The notes under the pieces were generated by a model, which saw only the letters and a list, made by a program, of their open reading frames with translations, was not told the DNA's origin and did no database searches. A stretch of 64,000 nucleotides of DNA from Neurospora intermedia (lineage: Eukaryota; Ascomycota; Sordariomycetes; Sordariales; Sordariaceae). The position numbers were made by a program, and so were the translations under genes. The number at the start of each line of letters is the position of its first letter. Position 1 is the stretch's first letter. The stretch is from contig BTPP01000001.1 in assembly GCA_037102815.1 (NCBI GenBank), positions 4,861,001 to 4,925,000 on the forward strand, written 5' to 3'. This document shows positions 36,685 through 48,676 of the stretch, piece after piece.

Positions 36685-39343
36685 TCAGAACATGATCCAT
36701 TCCACATCCACACCAGGTCCCCCAATGCACCTCGACCAGTTGAATGGTCCGCTGCGCATCATGCCCCTCATTTTGGCACCGGGACTATTTTCCTTTACAT
36801 CCTCTGCCCACAGGCGTTCCAAAACGTCCAAGGCAGCCATGTTGTTCATGTAGCCGCTGCGAGCCATGATATCACGGCATTTGGACCGGACAATGTTCTG
36901 CTGTAACACGTTGACGCATTCGCTTCCAGCCACAAACAGAGGCCAGAGCAGGAACTTCTCCGCACTGCTGCCTGCTTCCAAGCTGGTGGCATAGTAGACA
37001 ACCTGGCTGACCAGATCCCGGAAGTGACTATGAGAGCTGGGGAGGTTGGGACTGGCCAGGCGTTCCGTATACAGAAGCGCCGCATACCGGAATGCCTCGC
37101 TCAACGAGCCCAGATCGCGCACTTGTGAACCTGTAGGCGGCGGCGACAATGTTGGCGCCAATGAGGCCACAACCCTCGACGCGTCAAACTCCCAGCTCTG
37201 CAGGGCAGTGCGCGCGTCCTTCCACTCGCGCCAGAATGTGCTGCCGTGATCGTCGTATCCCATGGATGTGTGGCCTATACCCGTCATTTCGTCGTCCTCC
37301 ATGGTCGAGCTGAGTCCGCTGCCCTCGAACCTCATCGGCTGGAAGCTTCCGAACAAGTGATGGTGCTCAGACGGGGATGACTTGAAGCCGCCACCACCAA
37401 GAGGCGAAGGGGTGCCACAGAGGCTGCTGGCGCGTGCACGCTGGGCATTGGCCAGAAGGTTTTGTACCGGTCGATGCTGAGAAAGCAAGTTCAAACGACC
37501 TAGCTTGACAATCGTCTTGAATAGCTCACGATCACAGCCCACGAGATTTTCCGTACCAGGTGGAAGAAGTTGCGAGTCAGGAAGAAGGCCATAGAAGGAT
37601 GTGTTGAGCTGAGCTTCCCGATCGTTGACGCTCGCAGTGATAGCATCAAAGTATGTGAATAGCGCCTCCATCCATGCCGAGTCTCTGGATGCAGGATAGG
37701 AAGACATTCGACGTAACCCTAGTATTTTCTTAACTCCTGCGAACTGAGTTTGAAACTTGGCGACGCCGGACTCAGCCATCCGGTAGTGGCAGAGTATGAG
37801 GATGGTGGCCAGGACTGAATCATGAGTCGACTTCTCCGGGTCATTAAGCTGCTCATTCAGCAGATGAACAGCTAGGTTCCTGTGTTGATACTCCTCAGAG
37901 AGGGACTGGTCCTCTGGCTGTGTATCCGAGTAACCGTCGAATGGGCTTGCATCCAATCGCTTTTCTCCAACGTCGCGCATGTGCTGTCCAAGACTGAGTC
38001 GTCGCTTAATCCTGAGGTTGCATGCGGCGAGTGCACAGATGGCATGCTGCAAGCTCCTGCTAGTGGTACCGAGCTGCAAGATGTGTTCCCTGAACGGGTT
38101 GCTGGGGTTGTCGATGAAGACCATGCGAGGACAAATGGTTTTCTCGTAATAGTCCATGAAGAAAGGCATCTTATGGATGAGATCAGGGCTTACTCGCAGG
38201 ATCGGGGAGGGCGATTGCGAAGGAAACGAAGTCGGCCACGGTAGCTGATTATGCTCGTGGACACTTTGCGAAAGTGATTCGTCGTCTGCACTGGATGGTG
38301 CCCAGAACGGGCCGTGAGATTGGACGCTGGTACTAAACGTCTCCAAGTCGGATGGCGTTCTCGGCACTTGAACGGCGCTGTCGTTAGTATGGGTAACCTG
38401 ACCTCCGAAAGTAAAGTGGCTCACCGAAGACATCACATTCTTGCACCATCTTGTGACTCAGTTGGGCTTCTAAGCTGTCCACAGGAGATACACGCAGAGG
38501 GAGACTAGCAGTAGGCTCTGAGGGCGAGTAACCGAGGCTGGGACACGAGGTCGGAGGCCTGTGGGGCTCGATCATCATAGCGGATGGATGAGTATGCTGG
38601 ACAGATGTGCCATGGCCGGGATAGCTATCGTAGACAGCGGTCGGGCTCTGAAGGGGACTGTGGATGTAAGAAACATCGTCTCTCGGGAACGAGTGAGCGA
38701 TGGGAGACATGTAGTCAGTTTCGCTTATAGAGTCCATGTGGGATGCCATGGAAAGCGACATGCTCCTTCCTGGGTATCCAGGGCCGTCGTGAGGAGACAT
38801 GGGTGAAGTAAACGGGATGTGAGTCCAGCCGGGTGGTGGAGCTTCCGTCACGGGGGACATGTGAGACATATCGAAGTGATGAAAAGGCGGACCAGACAGT
38901 GGTGAGTGAAGAGGTGAGTGAAGATCCACAGACGACGGCTGCTCTGTCTCCTCACGTTTAACACGATCCTCTGTTTCCGAGTACTGGCTGACGGATGCGA
39001 CCGAACTAGTGCGTTGCCTCGTTGTTGGCGACTTCAATGCCGTCACTCCTTTTCCGGGGTTCACGGGTGGTGACTTGGCGATGGGTAGCGACAGGCCTCG
39101 AAGCTTGCCTCGACTGGCAACACCGACACCCCAAGTCAACTGGGTCTTGTATCCCGAGCACTCATTTCCAATTTCGAGACATTGCGAACAATACGGTCTC
39201 CTCCGGTCGCACTTAACATTCCTCTTGGCGCAGGTAAAGCAGTCGTCGGCAGCTCCGCCAGCGGGCGCCCTTCTCCTACGCTTCCTCGCGGAGGCAGCAT
39301 CTTTGGCAGTCGCAGCAGGTGGGGCGTTGATGGGGGCAGTCAT
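36685..39343 (-). CDS. Zn(II)2Cys6 transcription factor with Fungal_trans_2-type domain
   Basis: Fungal-specific DNA-binding regulator. Exons on the minus strand are 39343-38425 and 38366-36685, separated by a 58-base intron with a TACTAAC branch site and an AAG acceptor, giving 866 residues. The zinc cluster has C35, C38, C45, C52, C55 and C62 (spacing 2-6-6-2-6) and follows a basic run KRRRRA likely to be a nuclear signal. It is followed by TWGVGVASRGKLRGLSLP, a block conserved in a subset of these factors, then a long Ser/Pro/His-rich linker. The C-terminal half, from MPFFMDYYEKTICPRMVF to the ECVNVLQQ region, is helical and resembles the Fungal_trans_2 regulatory domain. It may belong to the group annotated as acriflavine-sensitivity control (acr-2) proteins, but I cannot confirm this. 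The target genes are unknown. An upstream frame of 131 codons ends in TGA overlapping this ATG. Confidence 0.9.
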
Positions 39344-39851
39344 GGTGGTGACGACTGCGGGACGTGATGGTTAAGTATGCTGCAGGTATCGAGTCCCAGA
39401 GATATCATAAGGAGAAGCTGTCCAAACAGTCGGCAGGTAAGTTTGGCCAAGACACCGGTCCGGACTGTCGAGGACGGAAGTTGAGTGGTATGGATAAATG
39501 GGCGTTTAGTGTGGATAGACTTGGCCCATAGCAGGGAGGCGAGTAGACCTGGGAAGTGGGAAAGAATAAAAAGGCAGAAGGAAGGGGTGGCGTCTAGCGA
39601 TGCGATCTCTGGTCGATGGCCAGTCTTTAACAGAAAACCCCAGCGACAGCTACGAAGGGTGAGTGAGAGAGTCCATCTAACGAGGCCGCGGGAGACATCG
39701 AGGCTTGTCTTGCATGCAGCATGGCCAGCCAGCAACCAAGCAGCAATTCGCCCGCTTGACCAGTCACCTAGCGCACTGCTTAGTCCTTAGTGTAGCCCGC
39801 TAGCGTATCCGAACCCCCTTGATATTGATGGGGTAGACGTGTAGTGTACAT

Positions 39852-39869
39852 GTGTAGTGTACACTACAC
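39852..39869. repeat. 18-bp palindrome GTGTAGTGTACACTACAC
   Basis: Perfect inverted repeat, the longest of the GTGTACAC-centred set in this window. A further half-copy (GTAGTGTACA) lies directly left at 39841 and another (AAGTGTAC) on the right at 39873. It lies 509 bp upstream of the Zn2Cys6 gene start. Confidence 0.85.
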
Positions 39870-42800
39870 GAGAAGTGTACAAAGGGGGCCATCTTTAGCT
39901 CGAGGCTTTTCCTTTCGACTCTCGAGTCTCCTGTGTTGCGCCCTCTGTGCCGGGGGCGGAAGAGAGGCCCTGGAGTGGATGCAACGGCCGGTGCATAACA
40001 AATGAGAAGACCCGAGAGCACAAGAGCGACAAGGGGTGGTGGGAGTGGAGGAGGGTGTCTTGGTCGCAACACCCTGCAAGTAGCAGCAGGCTCCATTCTG
40101 GTTGCCAGGTGGAGATGGTTCTTGAAAGGGTAACCCGCTCGAGACTGTTGTGAATGATGACTAGGTAGCCCTACTAATAGGCAAAACAGCAGCAAAAATG
40201 GTGAAATCGCCGAGGACAGAGCACCGTGTACGCAGCAAAGCGAGATGTTAACCGTGATTTGAGAGAATACCATTTCGTCAAGAACGAGAGGCATCCCAAG
40301 ATGGATGTTTGGTTGTGTAGTCGAACAGTTGACTGTACGGCGCAGCCTCTCCTCGAGTGACCAAAGTCTCAAGCCTCCCGGGCGACTCGGCACATGGCAA
40401 TCCCATGTCCGGCTCAGCTTCGGGTCGGTTCGAACACCAACGACGAGGTGGTTTGCTGTCATTCATCTTCTCCTTTGGGGCCAAAGAGCCGAGAGGCGGC
40501 CGATTTGGGGATGAACATGTATAGATATGTCTTGCCTCCGGGCAACCAGTTCAGCCACTGACGAACCACTGACGCTGTGACGGGGATGTTGTCCCTGAGC
40601 ACTGGGAAGACGGGATGCCTTCTGCGAAGAAAGCAAGCCCTGAAGAGGTATTTGGTACTGTAAGGACGCCACAGTCATGCTGCCAGTATCTAATCAGAGG
40701 TCGGCTAGTTGGAAGACATCTCATTGTCGTCTCACTGTACACTATTGGTTGCTCGAGGTTGTGGGATCAAGATGAACGCTGGCTCACTGGACATGGATCC
40801 CCAGGCCCTGCGAAGCAGGGTATGTGGTGTATTGTCGATGTGCAGGGACCGAAGGGCTTTGATAGGAACCCCTGGAAGTAGCTTTTGGTGCTGTGATTGC
40901 AGGAGCAGGAATCAGTGATTCAGTGAATTCCCGAATCCGCTTCCCCAGCTTGGCACCAATTTTCGCACACGGCTCGCCAAGTGCTTCTTGGATCTTTCTC
41001 CGAGACAATTTAGATGCGTCAGATCTCTCAGCCGTAGTGTAGTGTAGACGGCGAATGCGCATAGTGGTGAAGAGACCAGGATTCGGGAAGTCGACGAGAC
41101 CGCGACGGGCTTTTGAGCGTCCGGTTTTTCGGATATGTATCTGGATGACTTCAGGGTGCTGCTCTCTAACCTATGCATAGTATGTGTATGGGCTGGATGG
41201 TGCAATGCCCAGCCCAGATAAACGACGTAGCATCAGCCCATAACAAGCTTCTTTGAGGGGGCACTGAGGAAGAGGGCTCACAAGGACCTGGCCTGCCCGC
41301 CTGGGAGGGTTCCAGGGCAGTTGACTTGCATTGTCGAATAACGGTTGGCTGGCAGGGTGGTTGAAAGAATGGCGTCGGGATGGTGGGCGAGCACGAACTG
41401 TGTGGTTGCGAGGTTGCGACGGACGACAAGCGAGAGGAGCGAAAGGACGGACAGGGGAAAGTTGCTGATAAGCCAGTCCGTCCATTGGCTTTTTCCCGGC
41501 TCCTGCTCAAGACGGGATAATGCGCGGGGGGCAGCCTCGGAACCCAATCAGCAAAGACTTTTAACCTCGGCCTTTTTGCGTAGGGCTTGGCGCAATTGTA
41601 TGTAATTCTGTCAGCGTCTTTCCTCCTCTGTGAGAGTGCAAGACCTCTGTTCTGAGAAGTCTAGAAGGCTTCTTTCAAGAGGTGTTGCAACAATATCCTG
41701 TGTTATCTACCATCAGCTCCCGTCAGCCCACGCTCATGGTCAAGAAGCAACACCATGACCTCATCTTTGACTCTTGGACTTGTGGGCACAAGAAGAGTGT
41801 GATTGCGCCATGTTAGGGAAAGAACTGTGAAGGACTAAATACAAAAGTACATACGTGGGGTAGTGGTGGTACCTGACCAGATCCACATATGGCCAAGCCA
41901 GTGAATAGCATCAAGGCCAGTGACTGGTATGTAACATTACCCTCTGCTGTCAATGACATATGGCGACCTCCTTCTCTTGCGCGATACGCTAGGACCATGG
42001 CGCGGCATGCTCAAGACAAGGTAGTTACCTCTACACTCGACTGATTGAAGTCTTCATCGATCGCTAATATCCGTCTGATGCAACCGCCATGGAAACGAAC
42101 CCCCATCTTCCAGCACCACGTTACAAGACCTTTATTTTACAACTCACGTACAGCATGCCTCAGTCCTCTACAGTCAGTGCTCCAGTTGGACAGCAATTAG
42201 AATCTCCCGGCTGTAATGTGATAATGCTATCGACCAGGGAGCTCGTATCGACGTCGGCGCAGTCTCGCGGGCCCAACCAAGCAGAGACGCCTCACACTTA
42301 ATGTGTGAACACGCAAAGGCAATGAGATATAGCACCTATAACAGTCCTCATTTACACTACTGTTCTCACACCGCCTGGCTGTGGTGGTGCTTCATGGTGG
42401 CTCAATGACAGTATGATAGCAGGATATCCGGTCTTCATCACAGGCATGCAACCTAGATATGCCATCCCGCTCAACCGGTTAGTGAGCTGACTCCACCTAG
42501 TCAGTGTGGGATCTCGCAAAACCAGTGAGTGGGGGGGTGTTTGCTATGGTCGCCATTCGCCGGGGCCATCTATAGTGTTGCCTGTGTTCAATATAGGTAT
42601 CTGTGAGCCTCTCAATCTCCGTCGCAGGACCTTTCCTTGGTTCTTGCGCCAGAGCATTGCAGAGCATGACTGTCTTTTTGGTGTGTACTTCATTCACTGC
42701 CGCGACTGCCTCTAGCAGAAGACGGCTAACCCAGCTTCAAGCTACCTACACATCTCGATGGCCTTGCGGATATTGAAGGCCATGAAAGAATACAATTATC

Positions 42801-44292
42801 CAAACCGCCTGGCAACTCTGTGTGATCGCCTATTCCAATTCAGACGCAGTACCACACGTCCACCTCACGCGAGGTTAGGTTAGGACTGCATGGCGCCGAT
42901 CAAGATGTCTTTCACCTCCCCAAACCGGCGTAAGTCCATGCGACTTGTCTCATTCAACTGCATCCCGGGCATGATAATCCCAGCCTTTTCCTTGACTTCC
43001 CGCCTTCTGGCGGGCTTCCATGCGCGTGACCTTGCCCGGCCGAGTGAACCAGAACATGCCCCCAATTTTATCGGCCAACCCCGAAATCTGTGGTGGTAGT
43101 GAGGCCGGGTCAACGTGGCAGACTGCTAAAGCGAGCGTGGGTGAGAGATAGCGCAGATAGTGTGTTATGCGGCGGGCAAAAGCAGCAATTGACATCACTA
43201 GCATCAGAGACAACCACTCAACACCGCAGAAATTCAAACAGACCTAGGTAGGTATCGACAGGGACAACGTTGAGACTTAGAGGTATACATATGGCATGTA
43301 GTGTAAGTTGCTGGGTCAGGTTTGTACTCAAAAGCTTGGCATTACGTAGCAACGATTGTACGACCTGATACAACACAGATGTCATGGAAGAAAGGGGGGG
43401 AAGGAAGGGAAGATAAAATGCCGCCTTATCAATGGACACGATGTGACGTCCGGATGCTTCCTCCAGGGGCAACTCGCCCACATCTTCTTCGCGCAAAAAA
43501 TACGCGCGCCTTCCACGTCGAAGCGCTGCCCTAGGCCCTACAGTGGAACTCCCAGGAAAGGAAAGAAAAAAGAAAAAAAAAACAAAAAATTATTCCGCCA
43601 TCAAACCGAAGGGTTCCATTCGCAGATGCAAAATTGAACCCTTGCACTGCACCTCTTTCAACGTTTCCCCTTTCATTTCCGCGCAGCGCCCAACCGTTCA
43701 ACCTCAAGCGGTGGATATCCTCTTGCAGGGATACCCCTCTATGACATTTCTCATGGTCCAGCTCGCAAGGTCTGGCCTTTCTCGTGAAAGGTCCTCCGGG
43801 AAGAAGATCTCGGCAGTGCCCACGAGGTGTGGTGATCTTTGGAGTCCTTTCTCTCCGAAACCACTTTACACCTCGGGCTAGAAAAAAAAACACAACTTAG
43901 GTTCGGACCGAAATATCTCAGATCACGCGCCGGTGATGTCTGGAGGCTTTAACTTTCCCGTCTGTACCATTGACTCTCCACTCAGTGAGCTCCATGTGAG
44001 TGCTGTCTTTCCAAGTATGTACCGGGACCGGTATAGGTAGCTCAAACCCCGACGACCCATGCGTCCCGGCGGCGGGCTGTGGAGACAGATCTGAGAATGG
44101 GATTCAGGTAGATCTGTGGAAACCCAAAATCCAGTTCATCGTTGCACTTCCAGGACAGCAATGGCGGCAGGACCCTCTCCTGCAAAAATCTTTAAAGAGC
44201 TACATATGTTAACAGCCCGGCAGTGAGCAAAGTGGATGACAAAAGACGGCAGACGAGGCATCTCTCCTCAGGGCGGTTTGCGTCCACTTTGC

Positions 44293-44314
44293 GCCCCCCG
44301 CCCCCCGCCCCCCC
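44293..44314. repeat. Three tandem GCCCCCC units
   Basis: GCCCCCC, GCCCCCC, then G with seven C. A short C-rich tandem in the gene-poor stretch; the opposite strand reads as G-runs that could form a quadruplex. Confidence 0.8.
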
Positions 44315-46155
44315 TCATCCTTCCCCTCGCAGACCATGAAATTCTGCTGATGTGCAAATAATGATGGAGGTGTTCGTTCCTTCCCACCAACTGACGAGAC
44401 TGAACTGAAAAGCCCGCAGCGCCACAGGAGGGAGTTTTCGCACCTTTCGTTACATCATGACAGAGGCAGATAGTTGCTTGATTCGTCGCCCTTCCCGTTT
44501 ATTAGCCACAGTCAAGCCTCTGACGACTGTTTCTACGTATCTACTTTACACGACACTGCGGCTCGCCTACCAGGCGTTCCTTCAGTTGCATCTGGAAAAG
44601 ACCCTGCACGCTTGGCTCCCTTGGCCGTTGGAAGACCCGTAGGTAACGCCCAGCATCGGTACCCTTCAATCCTCAAGCCTTCTTCATAACTGCCTGGCCG
44701 CTGGGCTTGTTGAGCTTCGCGACATGAGTTGAGCGGCTGGTCTAGCCTGTCATGGTAAACAGCTCCGTTCTAGGTCTGTTCAAGCGAATACTACGGCACG
44801 GCATTGCGTGCTGGCACCATGGGAATGTGTGGGGGTCCCTTTCTTTTCTAACTTTTCCGTGAATTTGGTCGTGTGTCTGAGAAGACAACGGTTGAAGCTC
44901 TCATGAGATGTGGATAAGCTGTCGCATCCCATATAGCTGGCACAGGTACGCTGAATCATTATTTTACTATCTCTCGAAAAGTGACTGTGAAAATTGTTAG
45001 CTTGATGCTTCTTATATGGAAGTTCTTGCGACTGACACCGCCAAAGAGCTATGGCATAGACACCTCATTGTAGGTAACATGTCGCGTGCTAAACAGCCCG
45101 CTAGCGATATGTTTGTTGTTCACTGTATCGGTGGATACTAACCTCAAAGCATTCGTGCCTTTCACCAGTCTACCCATGCGCAAAGCTTTTTCGAATCTTT
45201 GCCTTTCTATTCCTTCACATGCCAAGGTTCCGTCATACACTTGAGCCCTGGCAGGTCGGCGACCAGTAGTTTGCGCCATCACGCATGTGCATGAAGTTAT
45301 CTCAAAGAAGTAATCAAATCGCCAAGGTCTCTCTCTTCTTTCTCCATCAACAACGGCCGCCTCCACAGAAGTGGGAATGATGTTCGGTTCACTGCCCGAG
45401 CGTCCGAACGACTTCCTCTGCTGACTTCATTGGCTCCTTCACCACCCCATGTTCGTGCAGACCACCGAAAACACGCTATGTAGCAGCACTAACGAGAAGG
45501 CGTCAGAAGAAGGTCCACTGAAGTGTGTACATTGCCCTATAAGACAATTTGACGTCGAGATGAGAGGCACATGAGACAATGCAACAAATTGAAGGCAAAA
45601 TCAGCAAAAGGTCCTGAAGGTGAGCTGAGATGGATGACTAGAGGATAGTCGAGCACCCACTTCGAATTCAGCGTGCCCGGTACCTGGCCGCTAGAACGTG
45701 ACAGGAAGCATCTCCCGTCAATTTATAAACACCGTCACGCTGTCAACAAGATGATAGTGTACATACACTACATGGCGCCCTCGCTGTCCGCTATCACCGT
45801 TCATCACCACCTCACACTGGCCCTGCCGATCCTTGTCCACACCGAGTCTAGCCTGCTGAGCCCAAAATCGCACCTAAAAATCGTGGGCGCCGGTGGACGA
45901 CAATGATGCGGGGAAATTGTGCCCGTCCTGTTTTTCGATCTTTTCTTTTTTCCCTCCGCGTGATTCCAACAACAGAACACAGAACAGCCCTCCTCCGTTC
46001 GGCACCTACTGTGTAAAGACCGCGTGCAATTGACTTGAATGACCGCGTGATCTTTTGTCCCACAAGTTCTTGCCAGTCATTCATCTTTGACGCCCTTTTT
46101 CGCATGCCACTGCAGTCATCCTCTTACATGACATGAGGATAATGTTATTTTGTTT

Positions 46156-46157
<2 letters not shown>

Positions 46158-46220
<63 letters not shown>
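46158..46220. repeat. Run of 63 T
   Basis: Uninterrupted T homopolymer preceded by TTTTGTTTTC. Its length is exceptional and may be partly an assembly artefact. An A run on the minus strand could be the tail of a retroposed copy, but no element body or target-site repeat was seen beside it. Confidence 0.85.
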
Positions 46221-46223
<3 letters not shown>

Positions 46224-47096
46224 AATCGTCCATGTCAGCCGTTTGTTCATTTCTCTGTAGGTTGATCGAACCATCTTTTACGTCGATGGTCACGTTCTGG
46301 AAAAATGCGATGCTTCTAGTCCTCCACGCGCATCATTGGGGGTTTGACTTTCCTATACCATCTGCCTCAGCGTGGGCGAAGCTCTTTCCAATGTCCTGAG
46401 ATATCAAAAGGTCCAAATGGGGTAGGTCACCAACCGCTAGCCCTAATCTGGAGTTTAGCTGGATTCTGATTGGTGAGTGAGATGGTATTGGGTACTTAAA
46501 TACATCTGACAAGTCTCGCAGGCCCGCAGCATTGTCTCGCTATAACTCCACCTCGCCCTCGACGTCGGTACCCCAACCTCAATTTCACTTTCAGGCTTCT
46601 CCCCCACTTTCCGTTCCGAAGACTCCCGCCCTCCGTCGTCCAGATAGGCTTGTGGCTTGGCTGTCGGCCATTTCTCGGAGCGTCCCTTTACTTGGCTCAT
46701 TATGTGGCTGTGGCTCGGGATGCCCGTGCTACCGTGGTCGTGAGTTCGCCCGATTTTTACCTACCTAGTAGTACCCGTCGAGTGGTTCACTTTCAGCTAG
46801 CGCTTGGATCCTTGAATTTCGACCAAAACCAAACACCAAAGTAGCAGATAGAGAGCTTATCTCCTGCCAGGCGAGTCCTCCTTTGATACAGCATCCGAAA
46901 CGACGCCTTAAGCATACTGGTCATGAAGTTGGCACTATCGCGTGGCATAAAACATGCCGTTGTCACTATAATATCTCCGCACAACTGATGACAACCTTCT
47001 GTGTACCATGCTATCTTTAAGATTTCAGATATCGAATACAAACTGAAGCCAACCATTTTGGTTTCCGAAGGAGCACCAATCCACACTAGACTAGTG

Positions 47097-47108
47097 TAGT
47101 GTACACTA
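47097..47108. repeat. 12-bp palindrome TAGTGTACACTA
   Basis: Member of the dispersed GTGTACAC-centred palindrome set. It is preceded by ACTAGACTAGTG, which repeats part of the same word. Confidence 0.75.
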
Positions 47109-48653
47109 ATATCATCAGCTGGACTTCGGAGCCCGCCGTATCCAGATTCAATAAGTCTCGGCCACCCATTGGCTTGTTCCCACTTCGATGGAACGTTGTA
47201 ATCCTGGACAGCAGCACGCGAGCCTTGCTCGAGCCTTGCTGATTCGCCCAGCCAGCAAGGGCCCCGTCGATGGGATTCCAGTTCTTCACACCTCAAATGC
47301 CTGGGCAACCAGATACTTCCTAGACCATGCGCTCCGCTCTCCTCATTGTAACCTAGTGTGTATAGTCTCCCCGGAATCGCATCTTCTCACCTTGTCACCG
47401 AGGCTGTTCCCGCCTCGGCATTTGATTCTGCTCGGAGCGAGCAGCGACATCGGCCTGGGCAACCGGGATGTCATGATATTTTTTTTTACTTTCTTCGTTT
47501 TTTTTGGTATTTTTTTCTCGTGCCGTACATAGCTGCTTTCCGACATCCGATTATTTCATCATTGCTGGCGAAGTGGACTCTCTCAAGACCTGATGCTCTC
47601 CATAGATCATCTACAGTACGGTTGAGATCACGGGGGGGCTAAAACGGCACGGGCGGGTATTGATACCACCATCTTTTTTCCTCCACAGCTGTGCCATTAG
47701 ACTAGCTTTGCAATGCTTGCAGGAAGGGCGCTTCCAGGTCATGATCGACACAGACAACTACGCGAACGAGATACACTCGCTCACTCGTCCGAGTTGCTAT
47801 CCTCACTCTCACTCGCGAACTTACGTTGTCAGCAAACACCGCCTTGGAACCAATCACTGAAAATACATACACAGTACACGCTGACGGGGTTCCGGGGACA
47901 AATTTCACTGAGGGGGAGGCACAGCTCTCTCCGCTCCCGAAGGATCGCCACTCTTCAACCTCGGAATTGGCTTTCTCACTCTCTGTTCGAGGTTCGAGGC
48001 CATCTCTCCCTGGAGAAGATGCGCCTCTCTGCTTGACCAGTAGTTCTCGAACTTTGGATAACTGCGGGCAACTGCCTTGTGTTTTTCCATTTTCAGTATC
48101 CACAGGTGATCGTCTCAGCTCAGTGCTACGTATCATGATTCAATACAAGCGTCCTGTGTTGTGCATATAATAGTACACCACAGATGTGAGTTCTGTTTGG
48201 ATGCGAGGAGTGCCTGGCGCTCAGCGGCAAGGAAAGGTCGCGTTCTCAGACGAACCTGATACCTTGGGATCTGATTTGCTGCCTAGGCGATTCGTCTGTT
48301 GTTGACCAAGGGCCCCTTTTCTTTTGGACATCTTCAGTATGATGTCAAGTATTGAACTTCAAACTCTTGCGCAGAGCTCGGGCGAGAAGTACTCCGTTTG
48401 TAACAAATCGTGTCATGATGGTCAAGCTCTTGAGTGAACATTTCCCACTGGTCTTATATCTCTGTCCGTTCGTGACACTGATTGCTATCTACTGGTCCTT
48501 ACTTTCAGGTCCTTTGAAGACTTAACAAATACAACACCCCCTCGTCTCGCGAGATACGGTCAAAAAGGGGTCCTCCTAGCGTCTTCATTCGCCGATTACA
48601 GATCGAATCGAACAGTCAACCGGAGCTCGCTCTGGCTCCAAACTAAGCTCAAA

Positions 48654-48676
48654 TTCCCAACCCGCAAAGTTGGGAA
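48654..48676. other. Perfect 8-bp hairpin
   Basis: TTCCCAAC pairs with GTTGGGAA around a 7-base loop. It lies in the gene-poor stretch; no neighbouring feature explains it, and chance is possible at this length. Confidence 0.4.

Noticed and set aside
39800-40462. 220-codon minus-strand open frame upstream of the Zn2Cys6 gene
   Set aside because: Composition is uneven, it reads through the 18-bp palindrome, and it matches nothing I know.
44293-44314. C-rich tandem as a CRISPR or satellite array
   Set aside because: Only three 7-bp units with no spacers; a simple low-complexity run.
46793-47308. 171-codon minus-strand open frame
   Set aside because: No recognisable motif, and it spans a repeat palindrome; kept only as part of the gene-poor stretch.
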